DNA of 64,000 nucleotides from Massilia phyllostachyos (GTDB lineage: Bacteria > Pseudomonadota > Gammaproteobacteria > Burkholderiales > Burkholderiaceae_D): positions 155,689-219,688 of the forward strand of contig NZ_JAJNOC010000009.1 of NCBI RefSeq assembly GCF_021044825.1, written 5' to 3'. Made by a program: the position numbers and the translations under genes. Positions 63,157 to 64,000 of the stretch are shown piece after piece. Under the pieces are notes generated by a model. The model ran no database searches. It was not told the origin of the DNA and worked only from the letters and a program-made list of their open reading frames with translations. Positions within the stretch are counted from its first letter, which is position 1. Each line of letters begins with the position of its first letter.

Positions 63157-63822
63157 ATGAACCTTGCCAGGTCTTTCGCGCTGCTAGCGCTCGCCGGCGC
63201 CGCCATCCACGCCGACGCCAGCGTCATCACCCTGCAGACCGGCTACAGCAGCGCCGGTCCGCAAGCTTCGGCCGACGCCTACCGCGACGTCGTCGACGCC
63301 GCGCTGGCGCTGCAGGCGACGGCCAATACCCCGGGCTACGGCAGCAAGACGATCGACAACTACGGCTGGGTCACCAATGCCGACCAATTCGGGGCGCGCG
63401 CGAATTTCGCCTGGAAGTCGACCATCGACTTCGGCGTGTCGGCGGACAAGGCTGGTGCGTGGAGCTTGCGCAGCGGCGTCGACTTCGACCGCGGCGGCGC
63501 GATGTTCCTGGATGGCGTGGCGGTCGCCTTCAATCCGAACAATATGTGGTGGGCGGGCGACTACGCGAACACCACCCAGACCTTCGCCGCAACGCTGAAC
63601 CTCGGCGCAGGCAACCACACCCTGACCATCTTCGGCCTGGAAGGCTGCTGCGACGGCTTCCAGCAGGCCCAGTTCAGGATCGGCGACGGCGGCTATACCA
63701 CCTTCGCTTCCAGCGATGGTCTGGATGCCGTGCCGGGCGACGTGCCGGAGCCGGCGACCGTCGCGACGCTGGGCCTCGGCCTCGGCCTGCTGGCCGTCAC
63801 CCGCCGCCGCAAGCGCGCCTGA
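63157..63822 (+). CDS. PEP-CTERM sorting domain protein, CCXG type
   Basis: 221 residues. N-terminal signal peptide (SFALLALAGAAIHADAS), a beta-rich domain with LTIFGLEGCCDGFQQAQFRI, where the adjacent cysteines and following glycine fit the CCXG family, and a C-terminal VPEPATVATLGLGLGLLAVT followed by RRRKRA, the PEP-CTERM sorting signal processed by an exosortase. The protein is exported and probably linked to exopolysaccharide. The ATG at 63157 lies after an AT-rich upstream stretch. No exosortase in the window. Terminator at 63849. Confidence 0.92.
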   Translation: MNLARSFALLALAGAAIHADASVITLQTGYSSAGPQASADAYRDVVDAALALQATANTPGYGSKTIDNYGWVTNADQFGARANFAWKSTIDFGVSADKAGAWSLRSGVDFDRGGAMFLDGVAVAFNPNNMWWAGDYANTTQTFAATLNLGAGNHTLTIFGLEGCCDGFQQAQFRIGDGGYTTFASSDGLDAVPGDVPEPATVATLGLGLGLLAVTRRRKRA

Positions 63823-63848
63823 TTCGGTTTCGATCGTCTCTTCCCTTT

Positions 63849-63873
63849 GGCCGGCGCTCGCCGGCCTTTTTTT
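63849..63873 (+). terminator. Rho-independent terminator of the PEP-CTERM gene
   Basis: GGCCGGC (63849-63855) pairs with GCCGGCC (63860-63866) around GCTC, followed by seven T. Confidence 0.9.
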
Positions 63874-63956
63874 AGGCTGTGTTCGCGATCGTTGGGTGAA
63901 CCAAGTCGCGTTGTCGAAGTCTTACGCATCGTCGAGTTAACTCATCTGGAGTGACG

Positions 63957-64000
63957 ATGCAAGGCCCGCGCTTCGACGAATTGTTCGCTTTTCTGACCGC
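63957..64000 (+). CDS. Start of a probable LysR-type regulator, 3' end outside the window
   Basis: An ATG with TGGAGTGACG upstream opens a frame MQGPRFDELFAFLT that runs off the end. This is like the first helix of LysR-type regulators (FDELxAFLxVxExGSF), but only 14 residues are visible, so the call is tentative. Confidence 0.45.
   Translation, partial: MQGPRFDELFAFLT

Overview
The window reads as about 64 kb of chromosome from a high-GC betaproteobacterium, most likely an Oxalobacteraceae member of the Massilia/Telluria group. The signs are a murJ-rpsT pair, a prpBC-acnD-prpF methylcitrate operon with a sigma54 activator (PrpR), two non-homologous NADP isocitrate dehydrogenases close together, a PEP-CTERM protein, a DUF4214 surface-type protein, and short palindromic intergenic repeats. 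This placement is inferred from gene content and order; no marker gene search was possible. I saw no tRNA or rRNA gene, no CRISPR array, no prophage and no complete insertion sequence.

Layout. 1-987: end of a pseudopilin locus. 1005-3033: a small stress-type module of two CxxC carboxymuconolactone-decarboxylase/AhpD-like proteins in divergent orientation plus an ECF41-type sigma factor; the divergent intergenic region carries two exact matches to the ECF41 promoter consensus, one facing each gene. 3053-7640: three-gene ABC exporter operon (minus strand) in which one permease is fused to a gluzincin-like metallopeptidase domain. 7891-8913: an AT-richer pocket with an uncharacterised gene and an interrupted gene. 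8978-20165: housekeeping (murJ, rpsT, monomeric icd, rluE, dimeric icd, cspA, clpS-clpA); here a 94-bp MITE-like element has disrupted a small gene downstream of icd. 20470-29953: tricorn-like protease, chemotaxis receptor, SnoaL-like protein, reverse transsulfuration operon (CBS, cystathionine gamma-lyase, GFA protein), LuxR-type regulator. 30089-41034: propionate/acetate metabolism, with prpR divergent from a DUF485-actP transporter pair, followed by prpB-prpC-acnD-prpF behind a textbook sigma54 promoter. 41171-45949: PAS-GGDEF-EAL protein, S41-type protein, xth. 45950-47523: an AT-rich gap and three small genes. 47782-52073: pepA divergent from lptF-lptG-cbiX. 52271-54469: large DUF4214 repeat protein. 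54507-61611: assimilatory sulfate reduction operon (cysI, DUF934, cysH, cysD, cysN, cobA) divergent from cysB. 61628-64000: methyltransferase, Spy-like glycine-rich protein, PEP-CTERM protein, and the start of a probable LysR gene.

Functional themes. Propionyl-CoA and acetate use (PrpR, ActP, methylcitrate cycle) and the two isocitrate dehydrogenases connect to central carbon flow; the two icd genes share a near-identical promoter/operator module. Sulfur metabolism appears three times: the cys operon with siroheme synthesis (cobA, cbiX), the transsulfuration operon, and CysB. The most unusual signals are regulatory or repeat-based: the twin ECF41 promoters, the shared icd module, the MITE insertion with reconstructable target gene, and two families of dispersed palindromic repeats.
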